Shown: positions 14,155 through 14,774 of the stretch, piece by piece | How the letters are laid out: the number at the start of each line of letters is the position of its first letter | How positions within the stretch are numbered: the first letter of the stretch is position 1 | Origin: CAZIWJ01 sp964542855 | GTDB lineage: Bacteria > Bacteroidota > Bacteroidia > Cytophagales > Cyclobacteriaceae | Direction: 5' to 3' | Assembly (NCBI GenBank): GCA_964542855.1 | Contig: CAZIWJ010000068.1 | Location: 1 to 14,774 of the forward strand | Length of the DNA: 14,774 bases | Translations under genes and position numbers: made by a program | The notes under the pieces: generated by a model | Database searches by the model: none | What the model was told of the DNA's origin: nothing | Seen by the model: the letters and a program-made list of their open reading frames with translations, nothing else

Positions 14155-14183
14155 AAAAAGGAGGCTTTTACAGCCTCTTTTTT
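14155..14183 (+). terminator. Intrinsic terminator after the DUF2911 gene
   Basis: GAGGCT (14161-14166) pairs with AGCCTC (14172-14177) around a 5-nt loop. A G-T pair and an A-run/T-run extension follow, and the stem ends in six Ts (14178-14183). This is a textbook Rho-independent terminator and the clearest one in the window. It starts about 20 bp after the stop codon. Confidence 0.9.
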
Positions 14184-14236
14184 ATGCTACTCCTGCCTTT
14201 TTCTTACTACTATTTTTTCCTAAATCTTAGTGAACA

Positions 14237-14244
14237 TATATTTG
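14237..14244 (+). promoter_or_regulatory. Bacteroidota-type -7 box (TATATTTG)
   Basis: TATATTTG fits the TAnnTTTG -7 consensus of Bacteroidota housekeeping promoters. It lies 28 bp before the ATG of the small lipoprotein gene and just after the upstream terminator, as expected for a separate promoter. No clear TTG -33 element is seen at the usual distance. Confidence 0.55.
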
Positions 14245-14272
14245 TACCACCTGAGTACAAACAACCTAAATA

Positions 14273-14668
14273 ATGTATAAGCAGCAACTGATTAATACCG
14301 TCGGCACGTTTGTAATGGCACTCCTTTTCGTTCAGTGTGTCGGTGGTAGCAGTGAAGAAGGCATGACCGAGGCCGACTGGGAACGATTGAACGACAAACA
14401 GGAAATACGGGCCAAATTAACAAGCCTGCAGGGTTACCTGGATGAAAAAATTAACAAGATGGAAACTTCCCAGCCTCCCCTTGGAACTACCCAGACCCAG
14501 CATGATTCAGCAATAAATCAGTTGAAAGGCTATCAGGAAGAATTGGGCAGTGCGATAATCCGCCTGGAAACCGATGACGTAAAGGAATACCAGAAGGCTG
14601 AACGACAGGCCAAGGCACTGATAAAAGAAGTAAGCAACGCTGCCCGGAGAAAAGGATACACGCTTTAG
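14273..14668 (+). CDS. Small putative lipoprotein, coiled-coil-like
   Basis: This 131-residue protein has a hydrophobic N-terminus (about 6-20) followed by a Cys at position 22 (LLFVQC). That could be a lipobox, although Gln at -1 is atypical, so a plain membrane anchor or cleaved signal is also possible. The rest is charged and probably helical, with heptad-like segments (about 45-62 and 80-125) such as LTSLQGYLDEKINKME and YQKAERQAKALIKEVSNA, separated by a Pro/Gly/Thr-rich turn (SQPPLGTTQTQHD). I recognise no family. It has its own likely promoter (TATATTTG at 14237) and lies downstream of a strong terminator, so it is not part of the murB cluster. The function is unknown. Confidence 0.7.
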   Translation: MYKQQLINTVGTFVMALLFVQCVGGSSEEGMTEADWERLNDKQEIRAKLTSLQGYLDEKINKMETSQPPLGTTQTQHDSAINQLKGYQEELGSAIIRLETDDVKEYQKAERQAKALIKEVSNAARRKGYTL

Positions 14669-14678
14669 CAAACTGTGC

Positions 14679-14732
14679 AATTGGCTGTTATTCGCGCTAC
14701 GCAATAAACAATCCACTTTAGAATGGCCAATT
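14679..14732. repeat. Nested inverted repeats after the small lipoprotein gene
   Basis: An inner hairpin pairs TTATT (14688-14692) and GCG (14694-14696) with CGC (14700-14702) and AATAA (14703-14707), with one bulged C and a 3-nt loop. AATTGGC (14679-14685) and GCCAATT (14726-14732) form an outer 7-bp pair. It starts 11 bp after the stop codon and could end the lipoprotein transcript, but no T-run follows. Confidence 0.35.
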
Positions 14733-14774
14733 ATACGTAGTTACTTCTAACGCTACCCTGATCGTTAACATCCA

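Overview
The window looks like chromosomal DNA of a Bacteroidota bacterium, most likely an aerobic Cytophagales-type species. The evidence is the protein content (a BT_3928-like DoxX protein, a two-unit DUF1599 protein, folP next to cdaA, a DUF2911 protein, and an ECF sigma/short membrane protein/Spy-like trio), the weak ribosome-binding sites, and one clear TAnnTTTG promoter box. The genus is not identified. I see no phage, integron, CRISPR or complete insertion sequence.

Layout. Bases 1-152 hold a non-coding element (copy A), followed by mutS on the + strand (232-2850). Convergent to it on the - strand is an overlapping three-gene operon read from 4415 down to 2940: ECF sigma factor, one-pass membrane protein (putative anti-sigma factor) and Spy/CpxP-like periplasmic protein. 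Upstream of the sigma gene lies a 1.1 kb stretch without a confident gene (4416-5520). It begins with a diverged second copy of the element (4461-4621), so the two copies bracket mutS plus the sigma operon. Next on the - strand are a secreted MORN/YwqK-repeat protein (5521-6141) and a lipoprotein pair, a PQQ-type sugar dehydrogenase (8079-6742) overlapping a monohaem cytochrome c (6752-6294). A 388-bp gap with repeat remnants follows.

From 8468 to 14133 is a conserved-looking core locus. On the - strand, DUF1599, the DoxX/thioredoxin-like protein and aroK are packed with 3-4 bp junctions. Divergently on the + strand are folP, cdaA and murB, separated by 7 and 4 bp. AroK (towards chorismate and p-aminobenzoate) and FolP (which uses p-aminobenzoate) are steps of one metabolic route. 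CdaA makes c-di-AMP, a second messenger tied to envelope homeostasis in other bacteria, and MurB makes peptidoglycan precursor. A secreted DUF2911 protein with a strong intrinsic terminator follows, then a small putative lipoprotein with its own promoter.

Most genes are ordinary housekeeping. The items most worth a second look are the paired element at 1-152 and 4461-4621, whose predicted stem shows a compensatory base-pair change; the sigma/anti-sigma/Spy-like trio, which resembles the CnrYXH metal-sensing arrangement; and the internally duplicated DUF1599 protein. I did not find a convincing wholly new multi-gene system.
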